Shown here: in pieces, positions 11,630 to 23,600 of the stretch
How positions within the stretch are numbered: the first letter of the stretch is position 1
Layout: each line of letters starts with the position of its first letter
Origin: Dichotomocladium elegans
Lineage: Eukaryota > Mucoromycota > Mucoromycetes > Mucorales > Lichtheimiaceae
Direction of reading: 5' to 3'
DNA length: 64,000 nucleotides
Assembly (NCBI GenBank): GCA_025716815.1
Contig: JAIXMN010000014.1
Span: 496,001 to 560,000, forward strand
Translations under genes and position numbers: made by a program
Notes under the pieces: model-generated
Database searches by the model: none
The model's input: the letters and a program-made list of their open reading frames with translations, nothing else
Told to the model about the DNA's origin: nothing

Positions 11630-12410
11630 AAATCGCGTTTTGTCCCAGAAATACACGGGAAGATATCGCACAAAAAACCTTGGCAAATCCATCTCTTTCT
11701 CTTTTATACACTTTTACATTATGAAATGAACAACCTATTTTTCTACGAAGATGGCCAAGATCATGTCGTAGATGAGCGTGGCCGTCCTGAAACTATAGAT
11801 TATGCTGTTGATGAAGAAACGTACTCTCTGCAATCCGTTTGTTCTCGCACTGAATATCTACCTAGCATACTTTGCAAGGATGACTCTGATATTACTAGCC
11901 CATACATTCCCAAGCGAAAGGATATAGCTAATTCGGATGAAAGAAGCGGGGATCAACCGCAGCTACACAGCGTACACTGACCAAGACAAGTCAGATTTTT
12001 CAACCTGATGCTTGAGAAGATCTTGAGCGCATCAGCTGCTAGGACTCAATATTCGTTCAGCCCAGCGATGGGCATTACAGTATTAGAAGAACCCTGGCAG
12101 CATCTTTAAGAAACATAGAAGCAGAGGTCGTTCGCGTATTCTTAATGAAGAGCATAAGAACGTTATTTTAGAATACATTGATGAGAGTCCATCCATTGCC
12201 CTCAAATAGCTGACGGAGCAATTGCTCCATAGGTTTGAGGGTCTTAAAGTATCAAAAACAACGCTCCATCGATTTATGAAAAACGAATGCAAGTCGCTGA
12301 AAATGGCTCGGTCTCAGCCTGTAGACAGGAATAGCGCTGCGAAGCTCCAAGTGTGCCTTGACTGGGTGCGCAGATGGGACAGGACTGATATATTGATCAC
12401 ATCATAGCTT
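11630..12410 (+). mobile_element. IS630/Tc1-like transposon relic, copy 1
   Basis: Two broken frames. The first (11726-11980) encodes an acidic protein starting MNNLFFYEDGQDHVVDE. The second (about 12085-12407), with a TAG inside at 12208-12210, encodes a basic HTH region: KNPGSIFKKHRSRGRSR, HKNVILEYIDESPS, then VSKTTLHRFMKNECKSL and a stretch like QPVDRNS. That is the N-terminal DNA-binding part of IS630/Tc1-type transposases abundant in Mucorales. The catalytic DDE part is absent. Clearly diverged copies occur at 19095-19560 (+) and about 31080-31500 (-), which supports a repeat family rather than a host gene. Confidence 0.6.
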
Positions 12411-15400
12411 TTCGATACTGAGCATTTAAGATACTGTATATATTGGATAATAAAGTTATATTTGATAAAGGATAGGACATCGTTGTAACTCGGGAATAAA
12501 ACAGGAACTGATCTTTATTGTATTGCGAACTAATGGGATATCTCTACTAGCTTGAATGGCTAAGGATATGCGTATGATTTCTGATTGATGAGTTGGTTTA
12601 TAATATGTAAGTAAGCTTTGTTTCGGGGTAGTGCTGTTTGGTAAGGCCATCGAATTCCCTAGTAATCCTGCTGGGGTGCTACTTGGTAATCAAGGTCACA
12701 TGATAGATGCTGGTCGGACTGTTACAAAAGCGCTATCGCCCTACGCGTCAATACGTGGTATTTGGTTAAAGGCATTACAGTCTTGTGACACCGAATTGGT
12801 ATCAATGGTGATAACGTGGTTGGGTGCACTCTTTTATACTGTCAATAACGGGGACTTGGGCAACTGATTTCTTTACCAAACCCATTCTCCTCTCCCCTTG
12901 TGCTTTGAGCGGTATACGACCCAATCGTACCGACTTGTTCCATTCTGCAACCTCCTAATATTCTGGATCCTCTGTAGATAATGATATCAGCCTAACTCAA
13001 GTGTCGAGAGGAGAGGATATGAGCTTTGGGTGTGATCGTGGTTTGGCTGCACTCGCGCAGGTCTCCCACCATGGCTTCGTTGAGGTGCTTTGTTCCTCTG
13101 CTACCTCCGTTGCTTCCCCCAATGCTTTTGCCGCTGGTGTCGTCGTTAGTTCGTCACCGTCCCTCCTCGTTCCTTCTTCCAACCCTTCCGCCGTCGCATC
13201 CGCCGTTGACTCTGGGCAGTCTATGTGGCAGTACAAAAATTGGCACCTACGCAGTTTTGTGTGCTCCAAGAGACTAATGAGATATCTACAGCTGAAGGTG
13301 TCACTCATTCGTCTTGAATTGACGCATCATGCCATGCTTCTTGCAAACTACCTGTGACAAACATCGTATTAAAATTGCCTTACCCAGTTTGGGTTATGTG
13401 TCAAAATGTGCTCTTTTTATTATTGCTTCTGTTACTGAAAGGTGTGTAATGGAAACATCTGTGAAGCCAACGCTGGCGCAGCTGACTCATCGACAAGAAT
13501 GACGGTGGTGGCATTGTATGTGATCTGCCGTATATAAACTGCCGTTCATTTGCCATAAAATGAGATCCACCATTGATATAGGACAGTCTGTTGTTATTGC
13601 AGACGATGCGTAGGTCAGCGATATATAAAGATTATTGAGCTGGTGCTGATAATCCAATGAAATAGGTGAAATAAAATCAAAATATCCCCTGTTCATAGTA
13701 GAAGGAAGTGAGGAAGCCCTTAAACGACATGAAATCATTATTATAGAAAGGAGGATTATTGATTGTCTTAACTCCAAATTATTAACAGACTCTTAAGTCG
13801 ACGTTTGATCAATAAATATTGTAGCATTACCAGAGCCGATCGAAGGCTTATTGAAGAAGACACTAAAGCTTTTATCGGTATAAAAGCTCGCTAGAATGCA
13901 CTGGACCGGCTGTTGAGATGCTAGTTGTTTTTTGAATAGGGATTGGAAAATCTTATATGTACCTGAAGGGTGGAAGGAATTGTGCTCGTTGCCTTGTCTG
14001 CTTCTATTATTATTGCTATTGCTGCTATTTCTGCGGCAGTCGCAGTCGCAGTAGCATTCGTTGTGCCTACTGTAGAATTCATCGCAGGAGACATCAAATC
14101 CTGCAACTCATATGGAAACGGAACCCATCCGACTACTCGGTAAACCAAATTCAGGATATTTTAATTCATGAGAAAAGTGGATGGACAAAATTGGAGAAAG
14201 AAGGAAGTCTCATCCGTCCGTTTTTTTTTTTCACTGTGAAGTTCAAAAATAACACCATCACAGCCACACGAGACTGCGACAAGGTTTAATGCAATGCTGA
14301 TGATCATATGTACTCGGAAAAGTTGCTCTGGCACTGTATTTCCGGTAATCAGGTATATATAACCCGGGAGGGATATGGTTATCGTAAATATACGATCGCT
14401 TTATCAGGCCATCGACTCTATTAATCAGCATTACCATATAGTATGTGACCGCATGGACCTTTGAATTCCTTTAAACAAAGGTGGAAGATACAGTCAAATT
14501 TTTGCGCAAGACAGGACCCAATCCTGCTTGATTCTTGTTAAGCCGGATAAATTTAAGCAACGAGGGGTTGACTCTAATACCAGTCCATACAGAAAAGGAG
14601 ACGGGACGCATCTTCCATTAAATCCCAATATCTTCTCTATAGATAGTAACAGAATCTGCGTGATAGCATCCTAGCCTCGGTTCCCGTAGTATAGATATGC
14701 GTATATCAGCACTCGAAACATCCATTGCACTGGTAAGCCTGGACTCTATTAGAAACCATTGCCGAACGTAATATACTAACCTCGATTAAAAAGAGGTAAA
14801 GAGGTCGCTTGTGGACAATGTTCTATAATCGATGTTGCGATCTCACAATAGTTTATTCTTACCACCGCCTAAAAGCGTCTGGAGCTTTAGATATTGATGC
14901 TACAGGAAATAGGAGATGGCGGTTGCTGTAATCATTTCTAGTTAACAACTGAGTATGGGTGCCGACAGCAAGTTGAATAAAGAATGGCAGGACAAGCCCT
15001 TTTTCGTGTGCGTTATGAATGATACAAGTCTGAATATGTATGTTAATTATTCAGAATAAGTGCGCTACCCGCTTTTCGTGTCCAGGGGATATTTACAATG
15101 CTTTTATCCATAAAATGGCATCGTATCAACATAAAAAATTTCGTTATTCAAAGTGAAACATCCCCTTTACACTTCAACTTACCGACCTAGCTGACACCAG
15201 GCGTATCCGGTGTACACATGGCGATAACCATGGCGGAGATTGGTGGTGTGCCAGGGGCAGCGGCAAGAGCAACGGGAAAAACACACCAGAAGCAATGGTA
15301 ACGCGACGGCAAAGACAAAGCATTAACGAACGCCAGAAGCGACGGCAGTAGCACATTGAGGACACAATCGATGGCGCAAAGTCGGCGAAAAGCGACGCAT

Positions 15401-16693
15401 CTACAAATTACACCTGGTGATCGCGGGGAAAAGGAAGGCGACAGCAAAAAAAGGAGCACCTTGGGTAGAAAGCAGCGCTGAAATGGCGGCTGGGACTGGG
15501 ACAGAGAATACATGACGCAAAAAAGAGGGGAAGGTCATGCCCGAAGGCAGCCAAATCGCCGCCCTGCCGGATGACGCGATTCCATTTTGACCTCCCTTCC
15601 ATGGCTCTTCAAGTACGACTACGATTGGTCAACCTACGAAGGACAGAAGATGCTAGATTCGATATAAAGATTATTATCTTTTTCCGTGCATGCGACAGTT
15701 GCTTTGCGATCACGCGTAGAGATTTCTGGGCAACCGCAGCTTCTATTTTTGTGATCTTGCAACTTCAGAATAGCTAGGATACGACTTTAATTTTAGGGAA
15801 ACAGGGTATGCTATAGAACAGCAGTAGCATCAACACACAAAATTAAATCAAAGACATACCGACGAAGTCAACAAAGGAAAATAAAGTCATTTTTCAACGA
15901 ATATACTTGTAACAGAACTACTGACCTTGGCAATTGATACACCATGTCGCCATTGTTTTATCTCACATTATGATGCAAATATCCCATGTGTGACAATATA
16001 GACTCTCCGATTCCCATTAACCGTGGCCCATGTGGAATTCCATTTTAGTGTTAGAGTGGACTATTATACTGTTAGTTAATTTGCACATTCGGATCCATTC
16101 TTGTGCTCCGGATGAATTCGTGCGCACGTCTCACCGATAGAAACATGGAGGATAGTGATCGAATCCATCCTACATTGCTTGCACACACATGCTGGCACCC
16201 TCTATTGTGGATCTTGATCACCAGATAGAAAATAAACGTTCTGAACTTAGAACGATGGTCTGTGGCGTCTCTAGCTCTTGAGTATTGATTTACCGTAAGT
16301 ACCACTGCATTATCCAATAACATTAAGTTACCATAACTGGAAGTCGCGGTTGTGCCGGGTTAGAACGTCCTCTTAGCACTATCCATGCTTTTTTTCCCGA
16401 AGGTCCTTTCTCTTATTAACTATTTCATATCACCGGCTTATAACTATAAATATCGGTTAATTCTAAAATATATCGACATTCTACTTGAATACATGCACAA
16501 CCAATATGTTGGTCTGTGTTTGAGGATGATACCCGATATGAGCACGAACCTCTCACACAAAAGTAGTACAAATATACGCGTTCCCAAGCCGCGGTGGACA
16601 CAGGCTGGAATGGGTACAAAGTAATCGAGACTGAATAAAAATCATACTGCCTTCTCTTCTTTTTTGTTTATTCGCTGCATCGAAGTACCATAC
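12411..16693. other. 4.3-kb stretch without a supportable gene
   Basis: Several frames of 60-118 codons are open but none has a recognisable domain, conserved exon joins or a credible start context. 13026-13220 is Ser/Ala/Val-rich on one frame, and 15230-15420 is GC-richer with repetitive gcggca-like words; both look like low-complexity sequence. Parts may be decayed transposon sequence too diverged to name. Confidence 0.4.
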
Positions 16694-18299
16694 ATGGGCG
16701 CTCAACTAAGCAAAATACATGCACCTCTTAGAAGGCACAAAAGAAAGAACACATATGCCGACAATGCGGATGGCATTACTGAATCATCCAAATTACGCTC
16801 GAAAAAGAAGGACAAAGCGGTCCGGCAGATAAGCAGCGCTGGCGCTCTTTCTCAAGAATCTCCTAGATCACCATCCGCAACCAGCTATCCTTCTTTGCCA
16901 CGGCGAACACGAGCTGCGACAACCAGTCTTATGGCGCCGTCGGTATCATATCAAGAAGATCCCGATATCGTTAGCACGCCATCTTTTGTAACTGAATATT
17001 CAATTACGCCTCTTTCAGTCGCGTCAACCCATTCAGATAAACAATCAGAATACTGCAGTCCCGACCTTGATCTTAACCAATATGCAGGAGACCCCAGTGC
17101 GGCTGAACAGGAATATAATAGGTATACTGTTAAAGAATCGCACGATGCTACAGTTAAATAATTGTGCTGATTATTTCTTCTTTTGCGTGGCCTGTAGACA
17201 ACTTCGTCAGGTAACACAAAATGCTATGCACTCACGGGAATGACGCGGCCTAAATAGATCAACCTGTGATATCCTTAGCACTATGTATTTAAACAAGTAA
17301 TTGGAGCAAATATCAAGTATGATTTTGAGAAGCCACCGGAAAATATACTTGATAGTACGTGTGGTGCAGGTAAGGGCTCAAGAAGATATTGCTCATACTG
17401 CATGTTACTGATACGCTTTAAGGTTTTTGGGTATTTGAAGTTGCTCAAATGTTCCCAAACAGCAAAGTTGTGGCTATGAATCCAAATGTAGCTCCGTCAC
17501 AGTATAGTGGACCAAGTACTGGATGCACCCGCTTAAATTTCCCTAATAATGTCTCGTTTGTGCATGCCGAGATTCAATTGCCACCTCTGCCATTTCCCGA
17601 AAATACGTTTGATCTAATACACCAGCGTGAAGCCGGACTCATTCTTCCTACCTTAGCCTGGGAACCCTTGATAACTGATTTTTATCGTATCTTGAAACCT
17701 GGAGGCGTGATTCATATCGTAGATTATGGTAAGTTTTCCTTTTATTGCTGACATGAGACAAATCCAGACCATGTACTATAATGTATACGACTCTCTCCGT
17801 TATCGATCCTTTTTGGATATAAATAATTGTGATAGTGAGAATAATAATAATAATAATATAGACCTCTGCTATCCTCCATGTGGTCCACTCTCTAATCGCG
17901 TCAACGATGCCATTGAGAGGTTAACTGCTGATCGAGGATTTAATATCTACCATACAAAACAAGTGGAAACGCTTATGCGACAAGAAGGTTTTGAAGACGT
18001 TAAGGTTCAAGGCTTTCCTGTTCCGATTGGTGAGTGGCCTAAAGATGAAGGTGCGTGCAACCCCTATATAATCTGTTTGAATTACACTTAAAAATACGAG
18101 TCCAGTTAAGCTTCAGCAAGGCTTTCTTCTAAAGTCAATGGTCCTTGGACTCCTCCGATGGGTCAAACCACATCTCTGCAATTTCTTGGACATTGAACAG
18201 GAAGAATACGAGCAGTTTTGTGCGGCACTTATTGACGAAGTGGAGATAAACAAGGGCTCAACCGAATGGAAGGTTCTTACGGGACGAAAACGTATTTGA
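16694..18299 (+). CDS. Class I SAM methyltransferase with N-myristoylation-type start, paralogue A
   Basis: Exons 16694-17121, 17198-17210, 17279-17369, 17423-17728, 17862-18050 and 18106-18299 join to 406 residues. The protein starts MGAQLSK followed by a basic cluster (RRHKRKN): Gly2 and Ser6 fit the N-myristoylation consensus, and the basic patch fits membrane binding. Residues ~20-145 are Ser/Thr-rich and probably disordered. The methyltransferase domain has HYVFKQVIG, motif I region ILDSTCGAGFWVFE, a motif with PFPENTFDLIHQRE, then YRILKPGGVIHIVDY. The substrate is unknown. Exon 2 is only 13 nt (encodes QLRQ with neighbours). An upstream in-frame ATG at 16664 exists, but the paralogue shows that MGAQ is the conserved start. 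The CT-rich stretch at 16650-16675 precedes it. Confidence 0.85.
17840..17861 (+). repeat. (AAT)n microsatellite at an intron acceptor
   Basis: A run of six to seven AAT units ends in the acceptor TAG of intron 4 of methyltransferase paralogue A (acceptor at 17859-17861). Because the repeat is also open in frame, it could be mistaken for coding Asn codons. Confidence 0.7.
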
Positions 18300-18354
18300 A
18301 GAATTTAGTTAAACTCCTCATCTTCTTTGTGTATAGCAGATCCACTCTTTTCCC

Positions 18355-18380
18355 CTCCTCTCTCTCTCTCTCTCTCTCTG
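18355..18380 (+). repeat. (CT)n microsatellite
   Basis: About 12 CT units lie some 55 bases after the stop of methyltransferase paralogue A, followed by a T/C-rich tract to about 18410. It is simple-sequence DNA in the 3' flank. Confidence 0.8.
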
Positions 18381-18410
18381 TCTTTCCCTTTTTCTTTTTC
18401 TTTTTCTCTT

Positions 18411-19094
18411 GCTATGCGTGCCTGTTGTAACCTGTGTTGATTTTTACTGCAGTAGTACTCCATGCCCTTAATAGATAGAAAAATAGATATTACAACATCT
18501 CTCTCGAAAATGACATGGTTACCTTCATAAATCTAGACATTCGTACCCATTTTTTTGGTTAGGTGGTATAAATACGTGTGCTACACATTTGCTATGGTCA
18601 TTATGCTGGGAGACTGCGACGAACACCAGAAAATGATTGTGTACCCGGAAATAGCGCTGTAACATCCGGGACCCGCCATTCAGAATTATCTCGCACCCAT
18701 GCTCAGTCTGCTTGCGAGCTTACTATTTCATTCCTTAAAGCTTTGCTTTACTCTTCTTTGGAAGGCTGCATATCCTAATTGCGTAACTTAATTTAAGGAC
18801 AATGTGACAAACCGCTTGCCAAAATAAAACTTATCTAAACCGGATTTGATGACATTAAGTCGAGAATCTAAGTTTTCCTATCAGTTTTATAGAGCCATGT
18901 TCTACAAAGCACTTCTCCAACAACGGTACAAGAACCAATGGTTTGAGGATTGATTTCAGGAACTAATGGATATTTTTGGAACTTCTTAATATACAAGCAA
19001 ACTCCCATATACTCAATAGTTTATCATTTACAGATAGTAGCATCAACTTCTCTTCACGAGACTAAAAGCGGAATATACAGCTCTGACATGGCAG
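18411..19094. other. Non-coding stretch, nothing recognised
   Basis: About 680 bases between the microsatellite and the second IS630-like relic. Short open frames only (longest about 66 codons), no motif recognised. Confidence 0.4.
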
Positions 19095-19560
19095 GGACAG
19101 AAATAGAAGTCGGGTTTTGCTCAGAAGTATTTATGCGCGGCGACAAAGCAAATGTCGCATGTACCGAGAAAAATGTAGCACAAAAGCTTGGCAAATTCAT
19201 CTCTGTCTGAATTTTACATGCTGAAATCAACAATCTCTTCTTACGAAGAGGGATAACGCCATGTCACTAATGAACATGATTGTCCTAAACCTATGGATTA
19301 TGCCATGGTGAGGATATTTATTCCCTTCGATCCGTTTATTCTCACGCAGAGTATTTGAATGGCTCTCATGTAGGGGTACACCTGATTTTATTGCTACGTG
19401 AACGTAGCTACACCAAAAAAGATAAGGTCTATGTTCGTGCAGCACAGCAATGGGCATTACCGTATGAAAAGGTCACTAACAGCAAATTTAAGAAATGAAT
19501 CTTCAGTGAAGAGTATAGGAGAATTACTTTAGACTGCGCTGATGCAATATTTATATAATG
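19095..19560 (+). mobile_element. IS630/Tc1-like transposon relic, copy 2
   Basis: The stretch from about 19170 (words like gcttggcaaattcatctctg) through 19340 aligns base by base with 11680-11880 of copy 1, including the words tacgaag, atggattatgcc/atagattatgct and the ATCCGTTTattCTC block. Frameshifts and stops interrupt the frame. Only the 5' part of the element remains; the HTH region seen in copy 1 is not recognisable after about 19490. Confidence 0.55.
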
Positions 19561-20037
19561 CTATCGAATGTTCTGAGACACTGGTGTTGCCTGTCGGCGT
19601 CTTCTGGGGACAACGAATCGCTTCCGAAATCTTTCTGGTACTTAACCGGAAACACGCAGACCACAAATGATGTGTTTAAAATTGAGGCAAGCGGTAAAAT
19701 ACCGGTTCAACGTTTGATATATTGGACCGTCTTCTTCGGTGCGCAGTATGCAATTTTGCTGTGGCATCTACGTACAAAGGTCAATGAATTCGCTAGGCTT
19801 TTGAACACAAGAATAAACTTCATACATCAAAGACCGCGGCGAAATATGAGGGTCCTCGCTTGCTGCTGCTGCTGTTGCCGCCGCCGAGGATTTAACATCA
19901 TCTTACCATCAATGTTCCAAAATCGTTGCTGAACATTTTGGCGAAATACTTTATTATTGATAAGCATGTAGTACAGGGCCTAGCTGCGAGGAATTGGGAA
20001 CAACGAAATGCCGACAAGCGAGCTGCCAAAAGGTTTT

Positions 20038-20493
20038 TCATATGGTTGGCGGGGTGGAACTTGCTGTCATAGTAGATATTGTCTTTTGAAATCTGTAGTC
20101 TTCAGGATTATAGTTGAAAACAGGATATAGAGCCTGCAAAGCCTTCGTAAAAATATCCGGTTGCTGCAGGATGGGATCCATCTCGAGCTGTCGGCTACTA
20201 ATTATCACTATAACCTTTTGACCTCGAATGTCCCACAAAGTATTGATAGGATATCTGAGATACTGACCAAATCGTACGTTTATGTTGTTGCTGTGCGCTG
20301 CATTTATCTTCCGGCCTTCATATCTTGAGCATTGCTGGAAGATTTTGTCAAGTGCATTTATCCAATCCATTTTCGTTTCCCTCGTCAGAAATTCGCCTCC
20401 ATAAATCCCAAACGACTTCGGTTTGGTTAAACCGCTATTACCAGCCCCAACAACATTGATGATGGGCAGATGGTGCCAATTGGTTTGATACAT
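20038..20493 (-). pseudogene. Fragment of a repetitive ORF, possibly N-terminal half of a Fanzor/TnpB-like protein (copy 1)
   Basis: A 151-codon frame whose middle, QQCSRYEGRKINAAHSNN then VRFGQYLR and WDIRGQKV, matches the frame on - at 44104-44502 (QQCSSYEGTKIYTAYMKA, MRFGQQLWR). The end holds ALYPVFNYNPEDYRFQK. From memory this block order (QQ..YEGxKI, VRFGxxLR, then PVFxxxPxxYxF) occurs in the N-terminal half of large Mucorales repeat proteins that carry a RuvC-like C-terminal domain; that link is recall, not shown here. No RuvC or zinc-ribbon part is present, so this is a dead fragment. Confidence 0.4.
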
Positions 20494-20609
20494 TGCATCA
20501 AGCGAGATGGTCTCGGCAAAAACACGCGCTGTTGGATGGCCGAGCTAAACACGAAAAAGCAACGATTGAAGGTAACATTTGTCGCCTTCTCGCTTTGTTG
20601 AAAACTCAA

Positions 20610-23600
20610 TTTAGATCTACCATTCTCCGAAGCCTTGATAAGCTCAAAATGAGAATGTTTTGTCTGATATTCACAATGTCTTTGCGTTAGTTAGTAATCC
20701 TTACCATTGTAGGAATGCTGTGATTGCGCCGTCCTCGAATACCAAACCTATCTTCTGGAAACAAACTTTCCAGTCATGCTGTAAAATCGACAATGGATAT
20801 GGTAGATAGTGTGTATCCAGAGTGGACCGGTGATTGCGTCTGTTGAAAATAGACACAACTCTCCATTAACTACTATACTTCCAAAGTGGCAGCAACATGT
20901 TGAAAAGGGCATCCATAGCGCTGAGAATGCTTTTTATGGCGTTTCTTCTGTGTTCTGCCCATAAATGCGTTGCCTTGACCATCCATCCCATTTGTTGCTG
21001 GATTGGACAGCTGCTCTACATACTCCCCTTGATTCAAGGCTCCTCTTGATGTTTATATGTTATAAGCCGGAAGGTCTTGTCGATTTGATAATTGATAGTC
21101 CAAGGATAAAGGATGTAGTTTTCTTGTTTTCCCCAAGCTTAGCAAGGCACATAGTTGCTTCCTGGGAAACTCAAGTACGTTATAGTACTTAAGAATGTCC
21201 TCAATGGCCCTTGCTTCACTCAAGATTGTAAATGACAAGAATGTAACGCAATAATGAGATCTGCAAACATAACACCAGTCGTTTATTCTTGGGCGCACAA
21301 CTTTATAACATTTCCAGCCATTCGTTACTGGCCTCTAATATGCGAAACTTGATGTCCACTCGAGATGCCATTTATTAATTTATTATTGCAGAATTAGTCA
21401 ACTTGAGTATCGGAGAATCCAAATATTAAATGCAAGCATGTAACCTATATGTAACAAAAGGGCATTTTACACCACCTCAGTTTTGAGATTCCTTAGGTAG
21501 CATAGATTAAGCATTATTATATACTCCTCAATGATAACAGTACATGACGTGCGATGAGCATGCGCTTATTACACAATGTCACCTTTCAGTTGGCAGGAAG
21601 CTCTAACTGAGGTGGTGTAAACACGGGAAGTGCATAGCAAGCAGTAGGGCTCTAGTAACTTTTTTTTTGTAAATAGGGGTGGTGCACATGCGGTAGTGCG
21701 ATAGTACCGTCCAGGAGAACTTGCTAAGGTTGAGGCACCTGCTATCCGAGGGTTGCACCGTCAACGGAACTAGAGAGTGGGGTAGTGCAAATACCGAAAC
21801 ACTCCACCTTCAGCGACTGCGATAAAATAGTAAGTACCCTTTTTCCTCTCCACGCTTTTCTTTCTTCCCGCATTTTCCTTCGACACATCGCAGCATCTTC
21901 CCCTTCAAGGTTCATCCCATCGCTTGAGGTCATCCTTCTCCCACCAGGCCTTCCTGTGACGACCCATTGGGTCATATTCCCTTTCCAGACTCGTCCCATT
22001 TATCCCTCATCACCTCAGGTCCCTCTTCTCTCTCCACACATTTCGCCTTTGTTACATTTCAGCATCTTCCCTTTTCCGATTCTTGTCTTTTATCTTTCTG
22101 TGATCGAAGGCGTTCCAGTCGCAGTTTTGTTGCACTATGTCCGACTGATCAGCTTAGGCTAGGTGAGAAGCAATCTTCTTTGCATACTATCCTCACAACC
22201 TCTTTGATGATCTTCAACTCGCTACTATTTTTTTTTGTCAGTCAATTTTACGGTGAACACGAAGAAGCTCTGTGGGCCTTTTATACCCATTTTTAATGCC
22301 TTTCGAGTTGAAGCCTACAGATTAATTTTAGAAAAGCTGTAAAGTGACATGCGTATGGTTCCAGTTTATGCTCCTGTCCAACTGATGCTTCATTAATTTT
22401 GTTTGAAATACCTGAACCATACCGGGAAAATTCCAGAATCTTTTGTACGTGCCTATATAATACATCTATTTTGTGGATAGAATGTTAGAGTAGTTGTCCG
22501 GGGTGATTCTAAGTTTCCCGGTATTGTTGTCGATAACACTGTTGCCTGTCGTCTTGCATTTTTTAGATGAGGTCATTGCCTTTGAACGCTGCATGAATAT
22601 GCTCACAGCGCCAAATGGGATGATAGCACTGAGAACGATTGCTGCTATCTCTCTGGTTTTTGGTACCTTGTACAAGAGTCTTTTTTTAACTTAACATTCG
22701 AATGCTCCATATTGATATGGAACACTGCTCCTTCTACTAACATTGACTTACTCAGATATTCCCTATTGGTTTGCAGCTATTTCGTCACCAATATGTCGAC
22801 CTTCGATTTTTGCCGAGCTGTTTTGCTTCGACTGGTTGAAAATGAGATCGCTTCATACCAAAAATGCACTTTTTTCGGCTCGAACTTCTGTAATTCTTTT
22901 TCTTGTCAAAATTTATAATTTGTAATCTAAATCGTTAGACTTGCCTCGTCCAGCACAAGTGACGGCATTTCGTCGATCAACAAACCAGCTATTTTTTGGT
23001 GGCTGTCCTGGTATTCTACTGCCAGCTGTAATGATCATGATCTGGTCTTGGCTCTCATTGATCTTTCCGTACCTGATACTACGCCGTTCGTGGTTTTACT
23101 TAAGTTGCAAGGCTGCTGCACGCACTGACATGACTTTCTTGGACTCCAAAGAATGTGTTCCTCTGTTTCACCATCTTTATACGGTCGATCGGATTTGCGA
23201 TTTGGTACTATGGAGTCTTCCGGTTCCTCCTCTACATAGGATTCAGATTTAATAATTATAATTCATTCAGGAGGTTTCATGCCAAAATATTGGTCATAAT
23301 CTGTGATTTTTGATGAGAGAGAATTAGTAGCTTTATTAGCATCCTTAGGCATCAGAAACGTAATGGAAATTTTATGGATGAGTTGAAGCTGGAAAAATAC
23401 GTTGCCTAACCGAAAAGTCTGTGTCAGACCTAATAAGGTCGATCTACAATCTAGTAGCACCAGAAAGTTAGTGCATTTTCAACCTACTGAAGCTTTATCA
23501 CACAACCTTACAGATTGAGAGAAAATGGGTTTGTCATTAAGCGCAATTGTGCGGAGGCGAGATATCCAGGTAGAGGATATAGGAATATCCCGTCCTTATG

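Noticed and set aside
13001..13357. 118-codon Ser/Ala/Val-rich frame on + with a similar-length frame on -
   Set aside because: Low-complexity sequence open in several frames at once; no domain.
15187..15513. 108-codon open frame on -, with overlapping frames on the same strand
   Set aside because: Composition follows a GC-rich repetitive stretch; no domain, no conserved start.
17726..18091. Apparent frameshift between exon 4 of methyltransferase A and the following open frame
   Set aside because: Using the acceptor at 17861 gives D-LCYPPCGPLS, which aligns with D-LGFPSCGPLS of paralogue B, and exon 5 is then 189 nt in both genes.
19558..19932. 124-codon frame with a run of Cys and Arg
   Set aside because: The Cys run comes from a TGC/CTG microsatellite; no similarity seen and it lies between transposon relics.
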